Shown: one piece after another, positions 12,801 through 27,800 of the stretch | How positions within the stretch are numbered: position 1 is the stretch's first letter | Layout: each line of letters opens with the position of its first letter | Assembly (NCBI GenBank): GCA_009792885.1 | Contig: WMCF01000208.1 | Span: 372,001 to 436,000, forward strand | Length of the DNA stretch: 64,000 bases | Direction: 5' to 3' | Source: Eremophila alpestris peregrina | Lineage: Eukaryota > Chordata > Aves > Passeriformes > Alaudidae | Position numbers and translations under genes: made by a program | Notes under the pieces: model-generated | Told to the model about the DNA's origin: nothing | Seen by the model: only the letters and a program-made list of their open reading frames with translations | Database searches by the model: none

Positions 12801-15800
12801 TCCAGGAGCCCAGGTTATCCCCTTCTCCTGCACAAAGACCCTTTGAAGACTGGTAAGTACACAAAACCATGTTTTTTCTTATTGTACAATTTGTATTGTT
12901 CTGTCACTCTTCAATCAAAGAAATCAAAGTTCTTTTCAGGGCAGACAATTGTACTTCTAAAGCTCGCTAAATTAAGTGTCTGCTTACACAAAATGGTTGC
13001 TGATTTCTCCCCCCTCAAAAAGAAGAAAATGCTATCTCAGGTGACCACAGTCCTAAGTGCACACAGAGCTAAACCAAAGTCTTTATGCAGTATTTTTTCA
13101 GAAAGTTTTTGAGATAAGTGCTGGAAAGGCTGTGTAGACAGGGAGCATCTGCAAACTCCAGCTACAGCAGTTGGGTGTCATGAAATTGGCCAAGAATTAT
13201 GAAAAGGTCATCCTTATAACCTTACTGCTCTCATAACTCAGCATTCTGTTCCATCACAAATTAAAAGAAACCTGCTTCACCTCTTCAAACTTGTTTTTAC
13301 CATCTCCAATTATATCTATGACTTCAACAGTTTTCAGTCAATGCATTCATCCCTGTGCTTATGGACACACAGTGAGCCAGCACTGCTGCCCAGGGCACCA
13401 CACAGGGACATGGAGTGAACTCCACCATCCTGCAAAACTTAGCCATTCTTGCAAGCCATGGGCAAGTCTGCATCACACAGGGCAGGACTGCTCTTCAAAA
13501 ACAGCAGTTCCATAAAAAAAGGGTGACAGCAAACTCCTATTACTGCAGCTTTACATCAAATAAAGCCCTCCCTTGTAACTGTCAAACTGCTCCTCTGCTA
13601 TCAGTATTTAATTCTGCATTTAAGTTTCTTTGTAAGGATTTAATATATACTAGAATATTTTAAAGACTTTACTTAAATGTTGCTTTTCTGTGTCTCTAAA
13701 AGCGGCCAAACAAGTTGGTCCACTCAGATGTTACTTCAAAATCAAGAATTAGTGTTCCTATGAATCCTCACAGTACTTATGTGAAAATGCACTATATATA
13801 AAATGGAGCACCATTTAGCTTCCCAAAAATTAAGTACATAAGCAGCCTTGTTTTCTGTACTATAAAAGGAGACACACTCTCCCATTTTACCACCTCTTTT
13901 CTTAAAAGTACATTCTGCAATAAACTGTCACAGAAAGTCAAAAGTACAAGCTCTCATCCTATCCTTTATGGCATTTGCTTTGAAAAATGTAACTTGGGGT
14001 CAACAAATTCAAGTTTCCATTTTTACAAGACCTACTTATAAATGTAACAAGTCCTGAAAACTTTTCTTAATTCTGCATGCTGCTCAGAAGTAACGGTTTT
14101 GTCACAAACTTACTTCCATTCATCTCAATGAGGCATTAGCTATAAAACCAAAAGTACAAATATGTTTGAAATGTTAACTGTTCTACTCACAACAGGAGCA
14201 TAAGCTTTCAACCAATGCAGCTTCTCAAGCTGAATTACTTCCTACATTTCCAAGACTGTAAGCTTTGATCCTATAATTTCATCCATACTGAAAAAACCTT
14301 CATTTCTTAACAATAATGCCAGAGCATCTCCAAGGGTGCCCATTCAGTCTAAAAAAACAACACACAATAATCTAAAAATAAGAACACACAAAATAGCCAT
14401 TTTAATAGCATGAAAAATGCCTTTAAAAGTTATAATCCTAGTTTGTTCTTGTTGTAAAGCACAGAAGCAGCAACAGACCTGCACAATCCCAGGTCAGGTT
14501 TAAATCTGAGGCTTGTACATGATCATGCAAACCCAGACCAAGTAAAGAAGAATGTACACATCCCCAGATGGGCATGCCACCACCTGGGTTCTAGTAAACC
14601 TTCAAATGATGCTGCAGTTAGAAGCAGTTTCTGCAGTCACTCCCAAAAAACAGCAGGTACTGAAGCCCACCTTCCTATCAAGATGAAGCAGTACAGCACA
14701 AACTGTTTCACACCCCTTCCAAGGTCAATTAGAACAGACTTTGCTAAGACTAGAAGCTGGGCAGGTAGGGCAACACTGCAGGAGTCTCCCCTGAACACAA
14801 CTCCTCACCCAGGCTCCTCAAAAGGTTTCAGACACGTTTGTGTATCAAGCTGAGAACAGGCTGCAAGTGCCACTTTGAATGCCTTCAACTGAGAAGGCAA
14901 ACAAAAATGAAGACAGTGCTGCCAATGAGTTTCCCTGCAACCCTACCAGAGTCCTAAGGAAAAGCTAAGCAAGAGGCAAGGAGAAGAAATCAACGTGGTG
15001 GCATGGTGGAATAGGAATGCAATAAAGGCTGTTACAACACAAGGAAGATGATGTCAGTCAAAAAGGCAAAGCATGGGAGATCCATGTGCTGGATCATGAA
15101 TTTCAGAAATGAAAGCAACATCCCACAGCTGTAAAGTAAGGTTTTATCACACATAAATCATTAGCCAGCCAGGTCAGTTTAGAACCTGTCCCACTGCTAG
15201 AAGGAATCTGAGATTTTTTATTTTAATTAGCACGCACTCTACCTTGATTTGTCTTAGAGGAGTGTATAAAAGAAAGAAGCCAGGATGAGGGACAAGGTGA
15301 CAAAAAGACTGAAAACCAAAGAGCTGAGAGACACACTGGTGTTAGTGATAATTTAGCTTTCAAAAGAAGGTAAGCAGGAAGGATTAGACACAATGAATGT
15401 GTGATAAGGAACTGGTCAGCATGCCAAAAGAGGTTTAGAAAAGTGATTTCTGACTGTTCCTGTCTTTCTAGTCAGAGGCTATCAGCTGAGAGATGGAGGG
15501 ATAAGAAACACACGCCAAAGCTTCAACAGTTGCATAAGTCAGGAACCAGGAAAAGCAAAACCCAGTGAAAAATGTAACATAAAGGTTGCTGAGAGAGAAC
15601 ACTGGACAGACCTGGATAAGAAATAGTGCATGTATGTAAAAGTAGAGACAAGCATTCCCCAACAAACACAGCATTTTTTCTTTTCCAGTCAAAGTTGAAT
15701 GTCTTTCCTTAAACATACACTGAAATTGGGATTAATGTGGGGTCATCAAGGACCATGCCAGGCAGGAGATTCAAGCAGGTGGTTCAAACTGCACTTGATA

Positions 15801-18800
15801 AATTAATTAAGTTTTCACTAACAAGAAGGTATTTGTATTTTTTTACAATGGGCAAGGAAAGGAATAGACAGAAGATGTTAACACTTCTTAAATTCAAAGT
15901 CACATCTGCTCTTAAGGTGCCTCTGCTTTGGAGAATACAGAGGACTGATCCTCCAGCCTGGGTAAGCTATTTCCCACAGGGCAGTTGCTCTTTTGCCTCT
16001 TACTCTCACCCAACTGCACTGCTCTCAGTCTATATGCAGTTTCTTAACTGTTTTTCTCACTCTAAGAAGCTTAGACATTTCCAATGCTATCCCTGCCACT
16101 GAAATAGAAAACAAACATTTTCAACAGTCCTAGACTAGAAAAATCAGAGCACTGAGTACCAGTGCATAATCTGGTTAACCTCAGAAGGCAAATTCACCTA
16201 CTGGGGAGTCTCAAGGAGCAGAGACATAGGACTGTTCTGAAAAGTGCAGTTTGGGGCTCATGTAGGTTCTCTTACTCGAGTGCCTTCAAAATCTGTCAGG
16301 AATCAGTCCTCCCCCATTGAAAAAATCCCAAAGGACCTGCCTGATTTTTTTTCAGAGTTTAAGACATCAAGTGATTAATCACTACCCTAAGAAGCTCCTT
16401 AATCAACAAATCTGAGATCCTACAATGCTGACAGCATTTGCTCTAAGTCTGTAGTATTCTAACACACTGCCTTAGTACTTGCGTGAAGATCTGAAGCACA
16501 GTCAAAAAAAAAGGGACCATCTTAAAAATGTTTTCCCTTTCTTCATAACATACCACCAGAGAAAAGGCTTCTGTCACCAATCAGTCAGCATCAGAATCAT
16601 TTTCACAACAAGTATTTGTTTTGTAAACCCTAATTGCTTAGCATCTACAAAGCAGATCCTGCCCTCAAAGTACCACAAGAATGTACAGAAAAACACAAGC
16701 TTTTGGCTTTTGGTTGTGTTTCGTTGTTCTGGATTTTTTGTTGGTTAGCTGGTTTGTTTTGAGTGCATGATGCACTCAGAGGCATTTTGTTCTATAACTG
16801 TTCTCTATTCAAACAAGGGAGTGTTTCTTGTGAGTACTGCTTACTCTAAGATGATAAAACAAATATAATGTTCAGAGCTCATTTTCAGCATGGGAAAATT
16901 CCCCACCATCCATCCTATTCAGAGATGCCCAGCTCCTCCAAGGCCTTCAGAAGGGCTTGTCTAAATCTTAACACCCAGGCTGTGCTCTACAGACAAGTCA
17001 CTGATCATTGGAATACTGAAGCATGTATAATTGCATTCAGGTTACTGTACAGTAAGAGTGAGAACTGCCATTCAGGGAGCTGACTGAAGAGCCAACTCAG
17101 TGAAGGTGGAGAGTCATGCTATAAATTGGATTGACTACAACCAAAATCCAAGAAAAGTAGCCTGGAGAACCTTGCTAGGTCCACTGTCATCTCCAACACA
17201 GGGAATGGTTTCAAAATATTCCTGCTGGGAGATGTGAACTGGAAAATAAAAAATAAGGGGAAAACCCACCAAATTCCACTCAGGCCATCATCTACTCTAT
17301 CTCCCTCTGACTATGGCATGGATAGAAGTAACAGCTGGAGGGTTTTGAGAAGCTACAGAAGAAAAGCAAAACCTGAAGCTAAATAGTCACTGTGAAGTCA
17401 ATCCTCATATCTCAGTAGGCATTAAACACAAGTAAAAGCAAAAGAGAATGTTCTGTAGCTACTAGAATTAGTTTGAAAATTAAGCAGTCATGTAAACTGC
17501 TGGTTTATGGGATCAATGATCACAAGACAAATTTTCACCTACCATAAATTAATTCTGAATTTCAGGATCCTTACTTCAAATTCATTTCAAGAGAAAACTA
17601 AGATGGCACTGTTGGAAGGGAAAAATCCAATTCCTCTACAAAAAAAAATGTAATATACTGGAACAGCCATCATTCAGCGTAAAGTCAAAATTGATAGGAA
17701 ACTAAAACTGAATAAATACACAATGCATAATTATCACTTGTAGAATTCACATGTATTTTTTAATTCTCTGTTGTTCTACAAACAAGCTTCCTCACAACCT
17801 TCTTTAAACAGGTTGTACACATCCTGAAGTCTCTATTTTACACAAACCTGTACCTAATTTTGATCTGTCTCAGGTGAACTTTAAAATGTATGTATTTGAG
17901 TGACTGCTGTCTTTTCAAAAGACCTTCACCAGCTCTGGCAAATTCCACAAGCTTTGAGGTTTAAAAGCAAACAAAGGAGTGTAAGATGTCAAATTCCTAT
18001 AGGTATCCATTTTGCTTCCCATATCTGCAATACCACCTTAATTCCCACATGCTTGGTGTCCTATTTTATTTGGTCACCAATAAAAGCTGCACTGCTCAGG
18101 CAGACTAGACTGGAAATTATGTCTCAGTGTATTTTCTGGATTGGTCTCCTGCCCTCTTTTTACCTGATCCTTACATAAACAGCCTCAGACTCTCAGAAGG
18201 AGCTCTGCCCTCAACACCGTAATTCTGTTTAACTGGACATGGTGGGTGCAGACAGCAGACAATTGAGCTAGGAGAATCAGAAAGGGCTAGTAGCTAAAGT
18301 ACAGCATTCCCCTAAAATGCATAAATATGTTACAGAAATAATATAATAAACATTGTTTCCTTATTACTATACTATTGTTAATATTATTCATAACAGTATT
18401 GGTAAATTGTTATACGCTGCTCAAAAGAAGTTACAAAATCTGATATAATCAGCAAAATTCAATTTCTTTTCACACAAATACACCTAATTCCATCCCACTC
18501 ACCCCTAAAGAATTAAAGCATGTGACTGCAATGTAAATTTAGCAAGGTAAAGTATGAAATTTACATTTAAACAACTAAGCAGGGAGAATTTCAGAAGTAG
18601 TGAGATTTTTAAACCTAATCTTTTTTTGCAAAGTATTACCACAAACAGTGGTAAATTCCTCTCCAGGCTCCTGACTTAATCTTCTCTGGATTGCAATGTA
18701 TAAGCCCTCCTTTGTTGGCTGAAGTATTCCTACCCCTGCTGATGTGTCAGAAGCTGTGAACATTAGGCAAAATACAAATATGTGGCACTGTATCACTTTT

Positions 18801-21800
18801 TTTCCTTTTTTCTCCTTTCTAGAAGATGACAACAGATACGACAGAGAGCAATAACACCAAATCCAGCTCTCCCCTGCTGACTCAGAGGTACCAGAGGCTG
18901 GTGACCAAGGATGGACACAGCACGTTCCAGCTGGCCGGAGCCCAGGGCAGAGGCGTGGCGTACCTCCGAGATGTGTGGGGGATACTCATGGACATGCGCT
19001 GGAGATGGATGATGCTCGTCTTCTCAGCCTCCTTTGTCATTCACTGGCTGGTCTTTGCAGTGCTCTGGTATCTGCTGGCTGAGATGAATGGGGACCTGGA
19101 GCTGGACCACGATGCTCCACCTGACAACCACACTATATGTGTCAAGTACATCACCAGTTTTACAGCTGCCTTCTCCTTCTCGCTGGAGACACAACTCACG
19201 ATTGGCTATGGCACCATGTTCCCAAGTGGGGACTGTCCCAGTGCTATTGCTCTGCTGGCAATCCAGATGGTCCTGGGGCTCATGCTAGAAGCCTTCCTCA
19301 CAGGTAATCCTTCCTACTGCATCTTTACACACAACAGGTGTAACTGAATTTAAGAATTGAAGAATTTAAGAAATGAATACTGTTCATTTTGATATATGAA
19401 AGAACAATTAAGGCAGCCACTACAAGGATGACAGGATTTCAGCTATGTAGTACTAAAAGTTAAACACCTTTACTCAACAAAAGACCAATTCAGTGTTAAC
19501 TATATCTGGATTTAAGAATTTCACTATTCATTGGAAAATACTTGTGGCGGATCACTGCATTTCACCCTCAATTTATTTCTTACATCATTCTCTCTCTCAG
19601 CTATTACCACATAATTACAATATTTAAAGTCAATTTGTTTTGACTTTTAAGGTATCCTTTTGTCTAACTGAGATACATTTATTGATCTTTAACTCAGTGT
19701 TTATGTATTCCTCAGTACCCAACCTAATGGAAGTTTTTACAATGTCACAGCTATTTTGAGATATTTTAAGTTACTTAAGTATTCTTCATGTTTAAAGTAA
19801 TTCAAAATACTTCAAAAATACACAGGTTAGTTTACTGTGTTAGTTTACTGAAGAGCTTCTACAGTGTAACATACCCAGATCACTTCCTATTACCAATTAC
19901 AGTAAGTTGGGGCAAGCTAAGAGCCTCCTTACAGCTACAGTTAACTTCCAAGAGTTAGTAAGTGAACATTATTTAGAAAAACAAGCATTTTAGGAAAGCT
20001 ATACTTTTTTGAACAAAAGCAGGTAAGTATGATGCCAACCTAGCAGTTTTCAATCATGGTCTTTCCAGCCTCAGCCTGCTTCTGCTCCCTTGGAGCCAGC
20101 AGGTAACCAGCCCAGGCCCTGTGCTCACACCGAGTTCACTCTTTCCCATGCTCCAGGTGCTTTCGTGGCCAAGATTGCACGGCCAAAGAACCGGGCACTG
20201 TCCATCCGCTTCTCGCGCTCTGCCGTGGTCACACACACCGAGGGAAAGCCATACCTCGTGTTCCAGGTGGCCAACACTCGCTCCAGCGCCCTGACCAGTG
20301 TCCAGATCTCTGCCATACTTTACCAAGAACAAGAGAGCGGGCAGCTGCACCAAACTAGCATTGACTTCCACCTGGATAGTGTCGCTGCAGATGAGTGTCC
20401 TTTTTTCATTTTCCCACTGACCTACTATCACTGCATCACTGCATCCAGCCCACTGGCTGCTCTCCTTCAAAGAGAAGCTCCTCACCACTTTGAGCTGGTT
20501 GTCTTCCTGTCAGCTGTGCAGGAGGCCACAGGAGAAACGTGCCAGAGGAGAACATCCTACCTCCCATCAGAGATCATGGTGCACCACCGCTTTGCCTCCC
20601 TGCTAGCCCGCAATGCCAAAGGTGAATACCAGATCAAGATGGAGAATTTTGACAAGACTATTCCTGAGCTCCCAGCTGCAGCTGACTCAAAGAGTCCAAA
20701 AAGGACTGACAAGGAGATCCGTATCAATGGACAGCATACTGACAGCTTCCAGCTCTCTGAGACTGGCCTCACAGAGTAGAGCTAACAGACCTTGAACTCC
20801 GTGCTTTTTTAATTATTATTACATTAAACTTGTGGGTTCCATTTAAAAACTTACTTCCTTGCCTGCCCTGCCATCTTCTAGTGATCTCTCTCCTGTAGTC
20901 CCATCCTTTTGATCACAATGTGATATACAGAGTGAAGAGAACTTGTGTGCCCACTGAGGAGAGGCTGCATCAACCACCCAGGATGAAGTCAGGTGCATGA
21001 ATCACTATTTCTTGGGAAATCAGAAGAACTATCTGCTGAATTCACCAGACTATGATTAAAGCTGCACTGACCCTGAGAGATCTTCAAAACTCCGAAAGCT
21101 GACCAAAGTCATAATTAACCAGCTTGTGACAAAATGGACAATAAAACAAAAGCAGAAAACATGGGGTCATTCAGTAAACACGTGAGTTCTGGTATAAGTA
21201 ACTCTGTTCATCCAAAAGCCTAGCTTGTCTATTCTCTTAACTCTTTGGGAATACAGACTTGCATAATTTTTCAGATGGCAGAAAGTCCTGCCAATCTCTC
21301 ACGGCAGCGAACAGCACTCTGGCTGTGCTTATAAAGCAAAATTCTAAATACTAAGTGCAGTTCTTCATTCTGCCAAATAAGAAAACTTATCACTCCCAGA
21401 TAGGCCTATGAAGACACTATAAAAAAACCTGGGGGTATATGACAAATACTGCAACAGAAATTTTTTCTTATTTGAAAACACAAAATAAATTATTTACCAG
21501 TGGGGAAAAAAAAAAAAAAAAGACTCTAATGAATGAATGTAGGGGTTTTTTTAGAGGCCCATACATTCCTCATGGTTTCACCTTTGCATTGCTTGTCTCC
21601 AGTATCTATTACCCAGAAGGATGCACTAAATATATGAGAAGTAGAACTGCATCCATTGATCTTTTATGCTTTCTAACATCAATCTTGCCTGTACACACAG
21701 CACAAAAAATATTTAGAGATGCCTGAATCAATTTTTAAATAAAAAATTAAACCAAACTATACACGAGACTTCTGTATTTAAGTGCCTCATAAATCTACCA

Positions 21801-24800
21801 CAATTAAGAACAATTCTGAAGCTCCTTAATAATTTAAGATACTAAATGAAAAACACAACGATGGATAACTATTTCCAAGCTCTCAACAAAAACAGTGCCT
21901 ATTAGGTATTCAAACCTGAACACTCAAGTAGAATTAAGTTACCTTCCAAAGGTAAAAGGCTTTTCCAGAAACCCAGATGGCATAAATAGCAACTTTCACT
22001 GACAATAGCATAAGACACTACCAAATATACTTCCTGTTAACTTCACCCCAGTGATCAGCAGCAGGAAAAATGATCTCAAGCTATCTGATGGGATAGTTAA
22101 AACTGAATTCTTCTCAAGTCACAAAACTGTTCACAACCCAAATGGGGTCAGCAAAAGGCTACTTTGGTTTAGGGTCTGGGGAAATGGGGAGCCACCCCAC
22201 AGAAGCATTCCACACATGGTTGGGGAATGAGGCAGAAGGGCCACATTTTTGTTCCAACTGAGTTCTCATTCCAAAACAGTTCAAGTGAAGCCTTCCCCCA
22301 CTGCAGACCTAAGACAGATTTGATTTATCGCAGACACTCCCAAAATCTTTTTCAAACTTGAATCTATGGACAAGCATTAATTTTTTTTTTGAGGAGCTTG
22401 GAGAGCAGCACACTTGCAAGTTACACTGCCTTCATCCCTTTTCATCACAGTTTTTTTAACTGTTGACTAATACACAGTTTAAAGAGCCCTTTTCCACCCT
22501 TGTGTCAACACTAGTAATTTTTATTTCTCACATTTTTTCCACTTTCTCTATCAATGTAATTGATAAGAGTCCTACAAATTAAAAACCAGTGTAAGTGCAG
22601 CAGAACAGACTCCTGTGTCAAGGCTGAAACAGGGCGGCATTCTGTGTGGGGTACTGAATAAACTGTTGGACAGTATTCTGGGTGAGGCATTGTTTTTTCC
22701 ATATATCACATGGGACTATAATCTCATGATTTAGAGCCAAAGGTATATAAAGCTATTTCTAATTTCAATTCGCATCCAATAAAAGGTGGATTGTTTTGTT
22801 TGATTTCTATATGACTTGATACTTTAAAGTTGTCCTATTTTAAAATAATTTTCTCTTTATAGATTTGGTTTAAAAGGGAGTAAAACAGTAAGTATAAAGA
22901 AACAATATGTTGTTAGTACATGCTAAATGCAATCTTCAACTATTACATTTTTGAATGGAAAGCTGAATAATACTGCAGAGGGAAATTAGACAAAGAACTG
23001 TGTAGTTACTTCAGAACAAGGGCAGAAAACACATTAATATTGCTTTTACAGTTCCAGAGAACTGGTGAACCACGGATGTCTGAAAGTACTGTAAATATGC
23101 CATGGCCCAAATTGGAGTAGAAGCCTAGGAAAATTGCTGATGGGCTCTGATGCACCAATATAGCACTGCATGCCTTAGCACAGCAAGAGCAAACTGGTGA
23201 TGAACCTTGTGTGAATGCACCTCCTGCCAGCAATGCATGGCAGGAGAACAAGCCAGGCAGAGTGAGACAAAGTACAATTCAAAGAAATTCAACATCCTTT
23301 TTATAGCCACTTGAACATGCCTTTTATAGTCAAGTCTTTTGAACCTAACCAAAACCCACACATTAAACAGAACTCAATCAGGTTCCACAACTGACTTACT
23401 AACAGGTTTTTTGAAACTACATAACAATTACTCACTACCAGTTTGTAACTGCTGGTAACAAATCAAATCCCTTCAGCTACTAAGCTGGTATTAGTCAGGA
23501 GGCTGCACTGAAAATTAAGCAGCTTTTGTGAAGAGACAGACATGCTCAAGAAAGCAACTTGCTCATTTTCTTTGCTAATGGCCCTAGCCTTCCAGAAACA
23601 ATCTGGGTTCTAAGTGAAGTCTGTCAGAACTGTGACAATCTGCAACAGAAACTTGCAAATACTTTGTGCATCATCAATCTGCATGCTTAAACCAGGAACA
23701 GATACTCTTTATGCTGAGAATCAGTCAAATGTGACCTTGCAAACTGTTGAGGGCACTGAAAAAGCAATCATTAATTTTTAAGAACAGCATACTGATCTTA
23801 CCAGTTTGAAAAGTATTTGTTAAATTTATATTAATTTTTAAATCACTTTATTTTTAATGGAGGATTCTTGCATTGTCCTCCATTACAAATACACAAAAGT
23901 GTTTAAATATTTGATCTCTTAATAATTCTCTAATGAGATCATCCAGAACAAAGAACATTAAAAAGTTGGCAACTCAGTAAATTATGTAATCTGAATCCAA
24001 GGCCCTATGAAAAGGAAGCAAGGAAAAACTGAAGCATAGTAAAATTATAGAATAAAATCCTAAACTAAGTTTAACCAAGGTAACAGAAACCAGTACGGGC
24101 ATCTGCTAAACCATGTGAGCCTGAATTATAACCTGTATGTCAATGCCTTTCCCTTCTGCTTCCATAGCTTTGTGTGGATAAAAATGCTTGCTACTAACCT
24201 GGGACTTCTTTTGGCACATCTGCATCCCTCTCTCACACTCAAAATATTTTGTCATTGGAAAGGCATTACATAACAATAACTACTTGTAATTAACCAAGGC
24301 TTGAGTCAGAACAGACCAACACTTTCAACCAATGTGCTGTCCACCCTATCTCTCTTTGGAAGGAAAGGGGAGAGAAATGGTCTTCGCACCCACTGCAACA
24401 TTAACCTCTAACACAGCAATATTACTGTTAAAACAGTATTTTTATAATAAAACTCCAGAAAGATTGAAGGCCTTTTGCCTCTCATACTGACTAGCAGAGA
24501 AATACAAGAGACTAAAGAAGAGCAATTAGGTACTCAAAAAGCTTCATAATTTGAGAATAAGCACATCATCTCTCACAATGAGCTTCCAACAAATTGCATC
24601 AAGGACACCATCTTCCCTAGGGAACAGTTCCTGGAAGATGCATTCAATAGCCCTGATCACAAACACAAAATGCTCTACACTAGCTGCAGATTAACCTCTG
24701 GCAGAAGTCAACTTCTGGACATTTGAGGACATTTTGCACACTGTAAATTCTCCTTAATTTCAACTGAGAAATACATCTGATCCTATACCAATATGCAATG

Positions 24801-27800
24801 CTTTTATCCGTCTTTATCAGAAACGTGGTATTTTCTATAGCCTGGAACTGGAATTGTATTTCTAATCATAACAACAAGAAGGAGCTAATAAAACTAAATC
24901 AACTTAGTAGATACTACTTCTACATCCATTTTTCTCTAAAAAATCCAGTCCTGAAATCTCAGTAGTACTTACTTTCTCCCATTTTCACTTTTTCCTAAAA
25001 AATTTCTGAATATAAAGATACATGGAAAGTCTGAAGTTTCACTACTGACATTTAAAACTGGTCAATCTGACCAATATAAAATTATTCTCTAGAAGTATCC
25101 TCTTTTTAAAGGAGACAATGAGGAAAACATACACATCTTAATTTTGTGTTGACAATCGGCTTAACAAGCAGAAAAATAAAAGCACTCTTTACAAGATGTT
25201 AACATCAGTTCCTATATGGAGAGAGGACTGGAAGGGTTTTGAAAGCAAACTCCTATGGCATGTGTCACCATAGTAATCCTGAAAATTATAAATATGGCAA
25301 TTTATGCTACTCTTACAAAAACACTAACAGCTATGCAGGGATTAAAATACATTCCTGTAAACTTCTAAATGCAATTGGATCTCTTTGAGTTTGTCTTTAA
25401 ATTCAACCTACAATTATCTCTTCTAATCTATGCCTTTTTAGCATATTACCAAGGAAGGTATGTAGCCAAGATTCCTTTAGCAAAGCCAAAGACTTCTTGG
25501 GTCCTAAACAGAGAAGACACAGTATCAGTAAGCTCTTACTAGTACAAAACCTTTCAGAAGGCAAAGCTATGCTCCATGCACATGGAAACATGCCATGGAG
25601 AAAGAGAACAGGCATCCCAGAGAAGAAGCAACATGTGTGCCCACACAGCAGAGTCACTGCACTTCCCAGAGAGCCAGAGCTGCCCTGATGTTCTCACCAC
25701 CCTTAGAATGTCTATGTTCCACCTCCAAGATGACAAACCCATTCCAACTCAAGTTCAGCAGGATGTTCAGATGTACTGGGCCACAATTAAGGATCCAGAA
25801 TTCTGCCAGAACATGGTCAGTGTGCAGCATTTCAGAAACAGAATAGGGGAGGAACACGACAGAAGAGCAGGAGGTTCAGATGATGACTTAACTAATTTGA
25901 TCAACAGTAAATCCAGCAGCATGGGAACCTCAGGACACTGCTGGGATCTCTCTCACACTAGTAAGCATTCAAAATACTAAAGTTCAAATGGTCAAGCAGT
26001 CCTGGTTACCAAAACAGCCCACATCAGGAATGTTAAAAGCTGTACTGAAGAAAGGCGTATTACCACAGCACGCCTGTTCATCAGCAAAGGCTTCTTTCAC
26101 AGAGGTACAGGAACTTAGTTCCAGTTGCAGACATCACTTAATGAATAAACCTACTTACTCCACATGTTTCTTATCTACCACACTTAAATGTCCAATAGTG
26201 AGAACAACACAAAGGAGAAGAAACAACACTTTGAGAACACACTTAGCAACCTGGCATGAATCTTGTATCAACAATATACTTGGAGCAATAAGAAAGGCTG
26301 ATACAGGTCCCTTCCCCCAAACACACCCTGCTCCTCCCTCCCGTTTTCTGCCCACACAGTAACAAAACCATACCTGGATCTTTTCGCCCTGGTTTTTCAA
26401 AGCGTCTGTCTCCCCTAGAAAGGCAGAATAGAAGTTTCAAGTAAGGCTTTGGAACTACTCCAAAAACTCATTTTAGGTATAGGTTTTGCTGGTTTTCTTT
26501 AGTTGGTGGGATCTTTTTTAAAATCAGAGCTTGAGGGACAATACCTTTAGAGGTCCAAGTGACAACTGAGATTTTCAGGAACTGGGTATGTTTTCAAATG
26601 TGCCCTTAAGTATTGTGAACAATGTCAAGACTAAAACTGAAGCAAATCCTTAGCACCAGCACTTCTATTGCAACTGCTGTAATTTATGTTTTCTTAAAGT
26701 AGTTAGCTCCTTCTTCCCAGGAACTCAGCAGAAAAATTCTTTGCAAGAAGTGTTCTTTTACTTTCTCCAGAGCCTCAAGAAACATTACTGTTTGACTCCA
26801 TCTTTGAAATTCTGACACTTCACTCACAGATATAACTAATAACCTTTCCTAAAGTGTTTTTATGAAGTCAAAAGGCATAAATGGAAGCTGGACAGATGTG
26901 TGTAAAAAACTTTAAGGGCTAGAGTTCTGTTACCTTTCCTCCCAACTCTGTGATCTGTGCATTTCCCTGCCCCCTCCTCGCCCAAATCCACCCTCCACTT
27001 CATCAAAACTTCTTTGGTAGAAACCGCTTTCTCCTCGGCCTCTGCCTGAAAAGACAAAAAACACAAGTGTTTTTATAAATAATAATTAGAAGTTGAAAGA
27101 AGCAGGTAGGTTTCCCTTTCCTGGTGTCCCTGAGAACTAGTCTTGCAGTCTTAAGGCCCAGTGAAATTATCTGGGACAAAAGGAAAAAGGAACAACATCT
27201 GAAGAAAGTCTTACGCAAAAATTCTTATCAAGAAGTGCAAGACCAGACAGAACAGGCAAACAATGCTGAAATAAATACGATGCAGAAAAACACAGATACT
27301 TACCAAAGAGAAATTACCAACTAAGTATGCATTGCTCACACAATGTCCACATTGCACATGTGTGCTTCACACACAAAAATCAGATTACTTTTAACAGCAA
27401 ACTCCAGTAAAATGGCACTGCACTGTGGATGTACTCCTAATTATTACTGTCAGGGGTCATAAAGGAGAAGGAAGCTTCACCACTATTAAATTCTAGTGAC
27501 TGCCAGCAAAAATGTCACCCAGGTTCAGTGGGAAGAAAAGAAGGATCACAGGATGGCCATAGGCAAGTCAGAATGAAGAACAACATTAGCTATAGCTTAA
27601 ACATTATCCTTCTGATCTTTTCAGTAAATGATTCTCTAGAGGCAGCTACCAAGTACCAAGCCTCAAGCCAAAAAAGTTACAGATACACCCTCAAGCAAAG
27701 CATCTCAAAGTACATATTCAGGGCTTGAGAAGGCATGGGGTGTTTGGGTAAAAGAAAATAAGCCCCACACAACAGAAAAACAACATCCACGTACACCCCC

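Larger units (their letters stand above)
7989..26373 (-). other. GIGYF2 intron 7, host intron of KCNJ13
   Basis: An 18.4 kb intron, the largest in the window. It contains the whole KCNJ13 coding region on the opposite strand (18823-20779). The flanks, 7989-18822 and about 21150-26373, are AT-rich with homopolymer runs (for example A17 near 21505 and T17 near 12712). I see no further exon, RNA gene or clear transposon. Upstream non-coding exon(s) of KCNJ13 probably lie in the 5' flank but cannot be placed from sequence. Confidence 0.8.

Noticed and set aside
15737..16102. 121-codon plus-strand open frame
   Set aside because: Low-complexity basic and aromatic content without similarity to a known family; no promoter or splice support.
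19088..19288. 66-codon frame inside the KCNJ13 first coding exon
   Set aside because: An out-of-frame shadow of the Kir7.1 reading frame.
25576..25980. 134-codon plus-strand open frame in the KCNJ13 host intron
   Set aside because: No recognisable domain, no conserved splice context, and overlapping open frames on both strands; treated as chance.
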